A stretch of DNA of 64,000 bases from Paenarthrobacter sp. PH39-S1 (GCF_030063245.1 NZ_JASISR010000001.1:1-64000); one strand, 5' to 3'; shown: positions 46,424 through 54,510, counted from the first letter of the stretch. Program-made: numbers and translations. Notes: generated by a model from the letters alone, not told the origin.

Positions 46424-46729
46424 TTATCCCGCCAAATCCGAGGCGGAATCAGCCATGTCCACATCGCGGGCGCGGAAAATGGCGGTGGTGATGGCAAAGC
46501 CCATCGCCATCTCCACCGCCATCACGCTGATCGCCAGCAGGACCAGGACCTGCCCGTCCGGGCGTGCGTCCGTGGTGAAAAACCAGAAAGCGGCGGCGGC
46601 CACGATGATGCCGTTGATGGCCAGCTCCAGGCCCATCAGGATCATCACGATGGACTGCTGGCTCAGCAACCCGTAGAGCCCCACCGCAAAGAGCGCCGCC
46701 GCCAGCAGCAGGAACAGCTGGAGCATCAT
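46424..46729 (-). CDS. nuoK: Complex I-like subunit NuoK
   Basis: A 101-residue, three-helix subunit. Both membrane glutamates that are essential in NuoK are present: MGLELAING (helix 2) and SVMAVEMAMGFAI (helix 3). The length is normal. Its start overlaps the nuoJ stop by 4 bases. Conservation of these buried acids argues that the proton path of the membrane arm is still under selection. Confidence 0.95.
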   Translation of the reverse strand: MMLQLFLLLAAALFAVGLYGLLSQQSIVMILMGLELAINGIIVAAAAFWFFTTDARPDGQVLVLLAISVMAVEMAMGFAITTAIFRARDVDMADSASDLAG

Positions 46730-47283
46730 TTCCCCAATCCTCCCCGCACCGGATCATCGGGAGTTCGACGCCGCAGGTCATCGCCGAACCTGTCATAACG
46801 GCCGCGATGCGTGGAGAGCACGACGACGGCGATCATCGTCGCGAACAGTGCCAGACCGATGACGATCATCACCAGCATGTGCGGACCCATCAAGTCCATC
46901 CCGAGCGCGAGCGTAGGGTCCGACGTCGCCCGACCGCCGGACGGCCACGGGGTGAGGAGGGCGCCGGCCGCGAGCAAGACGAAGACGACGGCGGCAATGA
47001 CCAGTGACATGCGGTTGTTATGGACCATTTTCATCGGCATGAGCCCGGCGGGGTTCATCATGTACATGACCATGAAGACGGCCATGATCATCATTTCCAT
47101 CACCATCATCAGTATCACTAGGACCCCGAGGTAAGACAGGCCCAGCAGCAGGATGGGGATTGCCGCGACCACGAAGGACGCCAGCAGAGCGAGCGTCGCG
47201 CGCGCCATCGAGTCCACCCGGAACACCGCGATGCCCGCCGCCACCGCACCGACGGCGCAGATGAGGAAAATTACGGTCTGCAT
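46726..47283 (-). CDS. nuoJ: Complex I-like subunit NuoJ, Met-rich
   Basis: A 185-residue, five-helix subunit. Helix 3 and the loop after it read LVILMMVMEMMIMAVFMVMY then MMNPAGLMPMKMVHNNRM, with about 17 methionines in 40 residues, far more than ordinary NuoJ. The conserved tyrosine region (LLGLSYLGVLVILM) is present. ATG 47283 was used (MQTVIFLICAVGAVAAG). It lies 10 bases after nuoH. The methionine cluster could serve as a soft-metal (copper) path, but this is inference. Confidence 0.9.
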   Translation of the reverse strand: MQTVIFLICAVGAVAAGIAVFRVDSMARATLALLASFVVAAIPILLLGLSYLGVLVILMMVMEMMIMAVFMVMYMMNPAGLMPMKMVHNNRMSLVIAAVVFVLLAAGALLTPWPSGGRATSDPTLALGMDLMGPHMLVMIVIGLALFATMIAVVVLSTHRGRYDRFGDDLRRRTPDDPVRGGLGK

Positions 47284-47293
47284 CACTGCCTCC

Positions 47294-48232
47294 TCAGATC
47301 CATCCGACAAGCACAAAAATCGATACTGCCAGCGCCTGGAGAATCGTCAGCGGCAACAGCACCAGCCAGCTGATCTCGGTGAAACGCTCCATCCGCACCG
47401 CCGGCACCCGGCGGCCGATCCAGACCAGGACTGCCAGAACGGCTACCGTCTTGAACAGGACCCAGGGCCAGGCTGGCAGCAGCGGGCCCGCACCGCCGCC
47501 CAGGAACAGCGGAACGGCCATGGCGGCGCCGGCCGTCAGCAGCAGGTACCTCCCGGCGAGGAGCAGTAACCTGTCGATTCCGGAGATTCCTGCTGCAGCT
47601 CCGCCGGCGATTTCCCTGCCCACCGGCTGATTGAACGGGCCGAAGAAGGCGAACCCCAGCAAGGAGAGCAGGAAAACCAGGAACGCGGCAGGCATATACA
47701 CCACGAACCACAGGTGCCCGGGCTGTTCCTGCACGGCGGCAATGTCGCTGACCCGCAGGGATCCGGCGCCCACGGCCGCCGTGATCAGCGCGAACATATG
47801 CGGGAGTTCGTACGCTAACCCTTGTGCCAGGAAACGATTGGCTCCCACTAGGCCCCAGATGGAATTGGATCCCCATCCCACCATCCATACCGCGGCCCAG
47901 GCCAGCACTTCCATCGCATTGAACCAAACCACGCCAACCGACAGATCACTGATGGCGTGCTGTCCCAGCGGGATCACCAGGACGGCCAGCAGCGCCGCCA
48001 GCGGCAGCAGCCAGGTGCCGATCCTGGCGAGCAGGGCGTCCGCGCCGGGGGCGATGCTGCGTTGGCGGATGAGCAGCCGGGCGGTCTCCCGGCCAGGCCC
48101 CGCCAGCGCAGCCACCGGCGAGGTTCCGCTTTCGCGGGCGCTCAGGAACGCTGACCAGGCTGCAGCGGCGTAGGCCAGGACCCCCAGGAAAACGAAGCCG
48201 AGGATGATGTTCCACAGCAGCGCGCTAATCAT
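47294..48232 (-). CDS. nuoH: Complex I-like subunit NuoH, diverged quinone-site loop
   Basis: A 312-residue subunit of eight helices. The block GANRFLAQGLAYELPHMFAL then ITAAVGAGSLRVSDIAAVQE matches NuoH, as does LPAWPWVLFKTVAVLAVLVW. However the canonical cytosolic loop (AEtnRaPFDLPEaEsELVaGfn-EYsG), which lines the quinone chamber, is replaced by GFAFFGPFNQPVGREIAGGA, losing its conserved acidic residues. The N-terminal RxGPN region is also absent. Start ATG 48232 overlaps the end of the upstream gene by 8 bases. A normal quinone-reducing role is unlikely. Confidence 0.88.
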   Translation of the reverse strand: MISALLWNIILGFVFLGVLAYAAAAWSAFLSARESGTSPVAALAGPGRETARLLIRQRSIAPGADALLARIGTWLLPLAALLAVLVIPLGQHAISDLSVGVVWFNAMEVLAWAAVWMVGWGSNSIWGLVGANRFLAQGLAYELPHMFALITAAVGAGSLRVSDIAAVQEQPGHLWFVVYMPAAFLVFLLSLLGFAFFGPFNQPVGREIAGGAAAGISGIDRLLLLAGRYLLLTAGAAMAVPLFLGGGAGPLLPAWPWVLFKTVAVLAVLVWIGRRVPAVRMERFTEISWLVLLPLTILQALAVSIFVLVGWI

Positions 48233-49682
48233 TCGACTGCCCATGAGAATGCACAGGCGTCTGTCCGGACGGCACCTCAGGGGACAGCGGAGGGGACTGC
48301 TCCAGCCCCGCTGCCTGTGCCTGCAGCGCTTCGATGTCGGGATCCAGAGAGGCGACAATCAGACGAACCGCCGCCAGTTCCTGACCCGCGAGCAATTGAG
48401 GCAAGGCGGTCAACGCCACCCGGGCGGTCGCAGCGCGGCTGGCCAAGAGTGACCCGGGGTCCGGAACGGACGTGGACTGACCGGGGTCCGGGGCCCTGCC
48501 CAGAGCCAAGACCTCGTCCCCGGCAGCTCCGGATGCGGGATCGAGCACAATGGAAATGTCGTCCATCCAGCGCAGCACCCTTGCTGTGACGTCGCCGCAC
48601 AAGCACGACGACACGCCGTTATCGAGGTGCCCGAGACCCGCTATTGACCAGCGCAGCAACCGCGAACGCCGCACTGTGCGCAGCCAGCGCCGACATTGGG
48701 GATAAAGCGTGTGCCGCCTGGCAGCAGAGTCGGCTCGGGCGGCATCCGTCACGGCAGTGCCGGTCGAAGCAGTGTCAGTCGAAGAAGAATCTGTCACGGC
48801 GGCTTCGAGCAGTCCATCGCGCAACCGCCGTCCCGTGCGGGCAGCGGATTGCCAACCGGCCACGCTCAAGAACCGCTGCAGCGAATCCGTGGCCGCGGCC
48901 GCGCTGACGAGTTCGAGGTGTCCGGTCTGCTCCGACTGCGCGGCCCCACCGAGCAGGTCCGCCCAGAAGGAGGAGATCGCCCGGCCATCCGTGCCGCCGG
49001 CCAGCACGGAGATCTCCGCACATTGGGCAACGTCACCTTGCAGGACCAGCCGGACCACCAGCCCTGCTGGCCAATCCGGTAGTGCGGGTCCTAGCACCAG
49101 ATGGAGCTGATCGAGTTTTAACCCGTCGCGGTCAGCCCCGCGGTCCGCCATGGGCCGACCTCCCGGCAGTTCCATGTCCATATCCATACCGGACATGTTT
49201 GATTCTGAGCCGGCTATATCCATGCCGGACATGTCCGAGTCCGAGCCAGTATCCGACGTTGCCGTCTCGCTGTCTGCGTGTCCGCTCATGGCTGGGCCGC
49301 CGCCGTCGTCCTTGTTCATCGGCTCGGCAGCCATCGGAGCGACATCGGGCCGGTCGGCTTCGAGCCGACGGAACCCCTCCAGATCCCGGAGCGCCGCGGC
49401 GGCCGCGTCCAAGCAGTCGGAGGCGGCTTGCGCGGCAGAGATCACTATCCTGGCCCGGGGTGCTGGCAGCTGCTCCCAAACCCGCCCGGCCGCCTTGTTG
49501 AATTCCGGGCCGCCCTGGCCGCACAGCACGAGCATGTCCGCGTCCGCGGGGCTCAGCGCCTCGGACCAGCCGCGCTCGCGGACCAATTTTTCGACGGCCA
49601 GCCGCACCGACGTGGAACCGGGCGTAGTCATCAGGAAGGGGTGCGGCACGCCGAGGGCGAGCAGCCGGGCGATCAGCTCCAC
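48225..49682 (-). CDS. Diverged NuoB-NuoD-like fusion protein with Met-rich linker, no Fe-S cysteines
   Basis: A 485-residue soluble protein in the position of nuoB-nuoC-nuoD. Residues 44-88 (SPADADMLVLCGQGGPEFNK, AAGRVWEQLPAPRARIVISA) align with the NuoB stretch SPRQADVxIVAGTxTxKMAPALRRVYDQMPxPxxVIxMG. Residues 190-230 (LDQLHLVLGPALPDWPAGLV, VRLVLQGDVAQCAEI) match the start of NuoD (GPQHPxTHGVLRLVLxLDGE), and residues 424-455 (LTALPQLLAGQELAAVRLIV, ASLDPDIEAL) match its C-terminus. NuoB cluster cysteines and the NuoD His and terminal Cys motifs are missing. Residues 117-178 are Met/Asp-rich (MSGMDIAGSESNMSGMDMDM). GTG 49682 has AAGGAG 7 bases ahead and overlaps nuoA by 10 bases. The assignment is by eye. 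Confidence 0.7.
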   Translation of the reverse strand: MELIARLLALGVPHPFLMTTPGSTSVRLAVEKLVRERGWSEALSPADADMLVLCGQGGPEFNKAAGRVWEQLPAPRARIVISAAQAASDCLDAAAAALRDLEGFRRLEADRPDVAPMAAEPMNKDDGGGPAMSGHADSETATSDTGSDSDMSGMDIAGSESNMSGMDMDMELPGGRPMADRGADRDGLKLDQLHLVLGPALPDWPAGLVVRLVLQGDVAQCAEISVLAGGTDGRAISSFWADLLGGAAQSEQTGHLELVSAAAATDSLQRFLSVAGWQSAARTGRRLRDGLLEAAVTDSSSTDTASTGTAVTDAARADSAARRHTLYPQCRRWLRTVRRSRLLRWSIAGLGHLDNGVSSCLCGDVTARVLRWMDDISIVLDPASGAAGDEVLALGRAPDPGQSTSVPDPGSLLASRAATARVALTALPQLLAGQELAAVRLIVASLDPDIEALQAQAAGLEQSPPLSPEVPSGQTPVHSHGQSND

Positions 49683-50020
49683 CGGAAGGCTCCTTCCCGC
49701 CATGCATACACAACGGCGGCGAACAGCACGGCGAGAAAAGTGAACATTTCCACGACGGCGCCAGCTCCCATTCGGCCGACCACCAATACCCATGGATACA
49801 TGAAAACCATCTCCATATCGAAGGCCAGGAAGAGCACCGCCACCGTGTACCAGCGCACGTGGTACCGCGATACCGCATGCTCGCTCGGCGTCATGCCGGA
49901 CAGGAACGGCTCGCGGACCAGAGGTTTGCTGACCACCCGCACGGATGCCGAAATGGCACAGACCGCCAGGATGACTGCCACGGCTATGGCCAGAGCCATC
50001 AGAGCCAGTCCGAATTCCAC
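49673..50020 (-). CDS. nuoA: Complex I-like subunit NuoA
   Basis: A 115-residue, three-helix subunit. The NuoA signature YHVRWYTVAVLFLAFDMEMVFMYPW has the conserved acidic pair in FDME. An extra basic/polar stretch (RVVSKPLVREPFLSGMTPSE) fills the loop that in complex I helps form the quinone entrance and lacks the usual Cys. The GTG start has AGGAGG about 10 bases upstream. It is the first nuo gene and starts 57 bases downstream of copA with no convincing terminator between them. Confidence 0.92.
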   Translation of the reverse strand: MEFGLALMALAIAVAVILAVCAISASVRVVSKPLVREPFLSGMTPSEHAVSRYHVRWYTVAVLFLAFDMEMVFMYPWVLVVGRMGAGAVVEMFTFLAVLFAAVVYAWREGAFRWS

Positions 50021-50077
50021 GTCGTCATCGCCTCCTGAAGATCGGCTGCCGGGGTCCGGGTGCTGCTCAGACTAGTC

Positions 50078-52456
50078 TTATTTCCCGAACCGCCGCAGCC
50101 GCAGCGAGTTCGTGACCACCAATACCGAGCTGGCAGCCATCGCCGCGCCGGCAATCATCGGATTCAGCAGCCCCAGCGCGGCGACCGGGATGCCGACGGC
50201 GTTGTAGAAAAATGCCCAGAAGAGGTTTGTCTTGATGGTGCCGAGGGTTTTGCGGGACAGCTCGATGGCCTGCGCCACTTGCGCGAGATCATTACCCATC
50301 ACCGTCAGGTCCGCGGCCTGGATCGCAACATCCGTGCCGGATCCCATCGCGATCCCCAGATCGGCTTGCGCAAGCGCTGCTGCGTCATTGACTCCGTCCC
50401 CGGCCATCGCCACCGTGGCGCCTTCGGCCTGGAGGCGCTTGACGGCGTCGACCTTCCCTTCCGGCAACACCCGGGCATAGACATCCGCCGGCGCGATGCC
50501 GACGGCGGCGGCCACCTGAGCGGCGGCGGCGGCGTTGTCTCCGGTGAGCAGGATAGGCCGCAAGCCCAGCGTCTTGAGCCGGGCAATGGCGGCCGCTGAT
50601 CCGTCCTTGATGGTATCCGCCAGGCTGATGATGCCCTCCGGGGTTCCGTCCACGGCAACCCAGATGGCGGTGGCGCCCGACTGCTCCTCATTTAGCAGCG
50701 TGTCCTGCTGGGCAGGAGTTGTCGCGATCCCATTGTCGCCAAGCCAACCTGCCCGCCCGGCCACCACGATGTGCCCGTCAACCGTGCCACGGACGCCACC
50801 GCCGGGAGCCGACTCGAACCCGGTCACCGCAGCGAGGCCTGCTGCCGCTCCCGGCGCGGCTGACGGTCCTCCCGCGGCTGCGGCCGTGATGGCGCGGGCG
50901 ATCGGATGCTCGCTGGCGGCTTCGACAGATCCCGCCAGACGCAGCACCTCGGCTTCCCCGCGCTGACCCAGCGCGATGGTGCGGGTGACGGCGAGTTTTC
51001 CGTGGGTGACGGTGCCGGTCTTATCCAACAGGATGGTATCGACCGTGCGGGTGTCTTCCAGAACCTGCGGTCCCTTGATCAGAATACCCAGCTGCGCGCC
51101 GCGACCGGTCCCCGTGAGCAGGCCGACCGGCGTGGCCAGTCCGAGGGCGCAGGGACACGCGATGACCAGGACGGCGACGGCGGCGGTGAAGGCGCTCTGG
51201 ATGTCGCCGCTGAGCAGCAGCCACAGGACAAACGTCAGGATGGCGAGGCCGAGCACGATCGGTACGAAGACGGCGCTGATCCGGTCCGCCAACCGGGCGA
51301 TCGGTGCCTTGCCGGACTGGGCCTGACTGACCAGACGTCCCATTTGGGCCAGCGTCGTTTCGCTGCCCACGCGGGTGGCCTTGACCAGCAGCCGTCCGGA
51401 CGTATTAATCGTGGCGCCGGTGACCGGGTCATCCACGTCCACGTCGACCGGCATCGATTCGCCGGTGATCAGGGAGGCGTCGACGGCGGAACGGCCCTCG
51501 ACGACGATGCCATCAGTGGCAATCTTTTCACCTGGCCGGACTATGAAGATGTCCTCTGCCATGAGCTCTGCGGCCGGAACGCTGACCTCGGCGCCGTCGC
51601 GGATCACCGTGGCATCTTTAGCACCCAGGCTCAGCAGTGCCTTGAGCGCATCCCCGGCCTTAGCCTTGGCCTTCGCTTCCAGGTAGCGGCCCAAGAGCAG
51701 GAAGGTCACCACTATTGAGGCGACCTCAAAATACAGTTCCGCGTGACCGTCCATGTCGGTGTGTGCGGTCATGGCCGGGTCCGATGCGAGCATGACGGCA
51801 GAAAACACATAGGACGCGATCACACCCAGGGAGACGAGCGTGTCCATCGTGGAGGAGAAGTGGCGCGCGTTGATGGCCGCAGCGCGGTGAAACGGCCAGG
51901 CCGACCAGGTCACCACGGGCAAGGCGAGTACGCCGACCACCCACCCCCAGTTGGTGAACTGCAGAGGGGGAAACATGGAAATCAGGAAGACCGGCACGCT
52001 CAGCGCTGCGGCCAGGAGCAGCCGTGGCCGCAGCTGCTCCGCAGCGGTGCGCGCAGGGGTCCCGGCGCCTGTTTCCGGTGATCGACCAAGGCCTGTTTTC
52101 GGTGACCAACTAAGGCCGCCAGGGGCCGAAACCGGTGACCGACCAAGTGCGCCCGCGGCCGCGTGGACATCCGAAGTTGCGCCGCCGTCGTCCGTCGCGC
52201 TCGCCCTATGCGGTACGCCCTTGAGCGTGGCCTTGTACCCTGTCGCATTCACCGTGTCGACAATCTGCTGATCGGTCAAACCGTCCGGGACGGTGACGCG
52301 CGCCGATTCAAGCGGTAGATTCACAGCCGCCGTTACGCCGTCGAGCTTCCCCAGCTTGCGTTCCACACGGCCGACACAGGACGCGCAAGTCATGCCCTCG
52401 ATGTCGAGTTCAATGATCCGCGTCAGCGGTTGGTGAAGCAGGTTTTCGGTACTCAC
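50078..52456 (-). CDS. copA: Copper-translocating P1B-type ATPase
   Basis: A 792-residue Cu(I) exporter. An N-terminal heavy-metal domain has MTCASC (residues 22-27). After a 35-residue low-complexity insert with GRSPVSAPGGLSWSPKTGLG-like repeats come eight membrane helices. Core motifs are intact: TGES, CPC in VIACPCALGLATP, DKTGTVTHG, the SEHPIARAI His-Pro, GDGVNDAAAL, and the Cu-site residues YN in FFYNAVGIP and MAASS near the end. It is third in csoR-copZ-copA and is directly followed by the complex I-like operon. Confidence 0.97.
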   Translation of the reverse strand: MSTENLLHQPLTRIIELDIEGMTCASCVGRVERKLGKLDGVTAAVNLPLESARVTVPDGLTDQQIVDTVNATGYKATLKGVPHRASATDDGGATSDVHAAAGALGRSPVSAPGGLSWSPKTGLGRSPETGAGTPARTAAEQLRPRLLLAAALSVPVFLISMFPPLQFTNWGWVVGVLALPVVTWSAWPFHRAAAINARHFSSTMDTLVSLGVIASYVFSAVMLASDPAMTAHTDMDGHAELYFEVASIVVTFLLLGRYLEAKAKAKAGDALKALLSLGAKDATVIRDGAEVSVPAAELMAEDIFIVRPGEKIATDGIVVEGRSAVDASLITGESMPVDVDVDDPVTGATINTSGRLLVKATRVGSETTLAQMGRLVSQAQSGKAPIARLADRISAVFVPIVLGLAILTFVLWLLLSGDIQSAFTAAVAVLVIACPCALGLATPVGLLTGTGRGAQLGILIKGPQVLEDTRTVDTILLDKTGTVTHGKLAVTRTIALGQRGEAEVLRLAGSVEAASEHPIARAITAAAAGGPSAAPGAAAGLAAVTGFESAPGGGVRGTVDGHIVVAGRAGWLGDNGIATTPAQQDTLLNEEQSGATAIWVAVDGTPEGIISLADTIKDGSAAAIARLKTLGLRPILLTGDNAAAAAQVAAAVGIAPADVYARVLPEGKVDAVKRLQAEGATVAMAGDGVNDAAALAQADLGIAMGSGTDVAIQAADLTVMGNDLAQVAQAIELSRKTLGTIKTNLFWAFFYNAVGIPVAALGLLNPMIAGAAMAASSVLVVTNSLRLRRFGK

Positions 52457-52507
52457 AGGGCATCCTTCGGCAGTGGTGGCAAGTGCGCGACTGGGTGAAG
52501 CAGTTGG

Positions 52508-52738
52508 TTACGCCTCGTTGGCGACGACCAGGTACCCGGCCTCGGCGACAGCTTCGCTGATTTCTTCCGGTGAAATGGTCAAATGAGACGTCACGGTGGC
52601 GGTGGAAATCCCGCCTGCCGTCAGATCAACGCTGACGTCTTCGACGCCCTTGAGGGACTTGAGTTCTTCGGTGACCGCCGAGACGCAGTGCCCGCAGGTC
52701 ATGCCGGAAATGCTGACGGTGGTGGTGATGGCGTTCAT
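52508..52738 (-). CDS. copZ: Copper chaperone CopZ (heavy-metal-associated domain)
   Basis: A 76-residue HMA-fold chaperone with the Cu(I) site GMTCGHC and a ferredoxin-like beta-alpha-beta-beta-alpha-beta pattern (SAVTEELKSLKGVEDVSVDL, ISEAVAEAGYLVV). It would carry Cu(I) to CopA. ATG 52738 has GAAGGA about 6 bases upstream. It lies between csoR and copA in one operon, in the common actinobacterial order. Confidence 0.95.
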   Translation of the reverse strand: MNAITTTVSISGMTCGHCVSAVTEELKSLKGVEDVSVDLTAGGISTATVTSHLTISPEEISEAVAEAGYLVVANEA

Positions 52739-52781
52739 GATGGTTCCTTCTTGCCGGTAGTCATCGGTGTTACTGGTAGCG

Positions 52782-53117
52782 CTAGCGCAAAAGGCGGCCG
52801 ATCGCGTCGGTGGCTTCCTTGACCTTTGCCTGGACAATCTCCGGGTCCCCGGCTTTGTCCGATTCGGCGGCCGCGCCCACGACGCAATGAGCTATGTGGT
52901 CTTCGATCAAACCAAGGCTCAATGCGTGAAGCGCTTTATTAATTGCCGCCACCTGAGTGAGGATGTCGATGCAATATTTGTCCTCATCCACCATGCGGGC
53001 GATTCCGCGGACCTGCCCTTCAATCCGCTTTAGCCGGCGCAGGTACGCATCCTTGTCGGTGGTGTAGCCGTGGTCGAGGTGTTGGTCGACCGTCTCGCTC
53101 GTGGTGGTGCCGCTCAT
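52782..53117 (-). CDS. csoR: Copper-sensing repressor CsoR
   Basis: A 111-residue four-helix-bundle repressor that leaves DNA on binding Cu(I). The ligand set is complete: C49 in KYCIDIL, H64 in KALHALSLGL and C78 in IAHCVV. The secondary-shell residues of the family (RRLKRIEGQVRGIARM) are present. It starts the csoR-copZ-copA operon and lies 33 bases from a palindromic operator in its own promoter; a second palindrome of the same architecture stands before the DUF6153-lgt series at 31.04 kb. Confidence 0.96.
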   Translation of the reverse strand: MSGTTTSETVDQHLDHGYTTDKDAYLRRLKRIEGQVRGIARMVDEDKYCIDILTQVAAINKALHALSLGLIEDHIAHCVVGAAAESDKAGDPEIVQAKVKEATDAIGRLLR

Positions 53118-53147
53118 GATGGTTCCTTCCCTGAACTCTGCTTCGAG

Positions 53148-53174
53148 AGTATACCCCTATAGGGTATATGTCGA
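53148..53174 (-). promoter_or_regulatory. csoR promoter with CsoR-type operator
   Basis: TATACCC-CTATA-GGGTATA (53150-53168) is a 7-base inverted repeat with a 5-base spacer. On the minus strand it overlaps a possible -10 TATACT (53153-53148), with TCGACA (53174-53169) as a weak -35 at 15 bases. CsoR bound here would repress its own operon until copper is present. Confidence 0.78.
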
Positions 53175-53252
53175 GAGGGTGCGTCGAGGGGCCACATGTC
53201 TTAGGGTTTTATCTCAGACGCCCATGCGTTCTAAGCGAAAGGAGGCTCTGCC

Positions 53253-53333
53253 GTGATGTCCGTTGTTCGGCGCTTCTCTCGCTGCCCGAGCCCATGGCTT
53301 AGCTGGGCGAGAAGCGCCTCCACTCTCTTGTGA
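53253..53333 (+). CDS. 26-codon leader peptide upstream of the GNAT gene
   Basis: A short frame starting GTG-ATG at 53253 has a very strong ribosome site (AAAGGAGG, 7 bases ahead) and encodes VMSVVRRFSRCPSPWLSW then ARSASTLL. It ends 13 bases before the acetyltransferase start. Two mutually exclusive RNA pairings are possible: GGCGCTTCTC (53269-53278) with GAGAAGCGCC (53309-53318), or GGAGGC of the leader ribosome site (53241-53246) with GCCTCC (53316-53321). The layout fits translation-dependent attenuation. Translation is inferred from the ribosome site only. Confidence 0.5.
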   Translation: MMSVVRRFSRCPSPWLSWARSASTLL

Positions 53334-53346
53334 AGGACGCTTTCCT

Positions 53347-54276
53347 ATGTTTCGATCTTCGAACAGTGCCGACCTCGACACCATTTTGGCTTTTGCTAAT
53401 GCCGAGCCCGTGGGGTGGACTGATGCCGGGCGGTACCGGCGCGAACTGGCTACGAATAACTACCGCGATCATTGGACGTGGATCGCAGAGGCCAGCGGAT
53501 ACCCAATGGCTCGGGCGATTTGGTGGGCACCTTCCGGAGCAGACCATCCTGTTGCACTTGATTGTCTGCTGGTGAAGCCTTCCGTCAAACAACCCGAGGA
53601 GCTCGCTGCAGGCCTGCTCAAAGCGGGACATGAAGCCTTCAAGGCAGCGGGGGCGACGACGTTGCCTGACTATACAATCGACGTTGCCGTTGGGTGGCAC
53701 GAGGATCCGAGGGCGATGGAAGCCGTAGCGTGGCGCCGCCGCGCCGCTGAATGCGCCGGGCTGGAGAGTTTTATTGAGCGGGTGAATTTCGAATGGACTC
53801 CCGGGACAGTCCTGCCTGTTCCCGTACACGATTTGGACTACAGGACAGGAACTGACCAGGAGTTTAAGACCGCCTTTGCCCGCGCAGCCGAAGGTAGTCT
53901 GGATGCCCAGACCAGGAACAATCTGGCCATCATGGGGCCGCGCGGACAAGCGCAGGACGATCTGGAATTCTATCTCTCCCTGCCGGGCGAGAGGGCGGCC
54001 TGGCGACTGGCGTTTGTACCATCCGGGACTCCCATCGGGTTCATCATCCCGACACGCACCGCCTACGATGCGTCCGTGAGCTACGTCGGGGTCTATCCGG
54101 ACCAGCGCGGCCACGGATACATCCATGAGCTGCTGGGCGAAATTACCCGAGTGCATGCAGCTTCGGGTGTCCCACGGATTACAGGGACTACCGATTTGGA
54201 CAATGCACCGATGCTGGCTGCGTTCGAGCGGGCGGGCTATTGCATTATCAAGCGGCGCTTGGTGCTGACCGCTTAA
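53347..54276 (+). CDS. GNAT-family N-acetyltransferase (tandem GNAT domains)
   Basis: A 309-residue protein with two GNAT folds. In the second, the acetyl-CoA loop region VGVYPDQRGHGYIHELLGEI and TTDLDNAPMLAAFERAGY are typical; the first is degenerate and contains HPVALDCLLVKPSVKQPEEL. ATG 53347 has AAGGA 9 bases upstream, and AGGA could pair with TCCT just before the ATG. The translated leader and hairpin upstream suggest induction by slowed ribosomes, as for some antibiotic-modifying enzymes. The substrate is unknown. Confidence 0.85.
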   Translation: MFRSSNSADLDTILAFANAEPVGWTDAGRYRRELATNNYRDHWTWIAEASGYPMARAIWWAPSGADHPVALDCLLVKPSVKQPEELAAGLLKAGHEAFKAAGATTLPDYTIDVAVGWHEDPRAMEAVAWRRRAAECAGLESFIERVNFEWTPGTVLPVPVHDLDYRTGTDQEFKTAFARAAEGSLDAQTRNNLAIMGPRGQAQDDLEFYLSLPGERAAWRLAFVPSGTPIGFIIPTRTAYDASVSYVGVYPDQRGHGYIHELLGEITRVHAASGVPRITGTTDLDNAPMLAAFERAGYCIIKRRLVLTA

Positions 54277-54510
54277 GATACTGCCGGCCGGTCCGTAGGG
54301 CTCGATGGCGACGGCGGCGATCATTCCCGTTTATGCAGTCTCCTCCGTCGCCGCTTGGCTTCGGAAGACTGGGCGGCGATCCGATATCTGGGTCTGTTCC
54401 GGGCGCTGATTTAGCGTGGCCGGCGTTGCTTGACCACTGAAAGCGGATGGTTGCCGTCGTTAGGAGAGATTACTCTTGCTTCCATACGGAAACCTGCCGA
54501 GAATACAGTC
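54277..54510. other. Intergenic region, nothing recognised
   Basis: About 230 bases between two plus-strand genes. A GGAGAG followed by 25 bases of A/T-richer sequence precedes the VOC gene and may contain its promoter, but no clear -35/-10 pair, repeat or RNA element was found. Confidence 0.35.
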
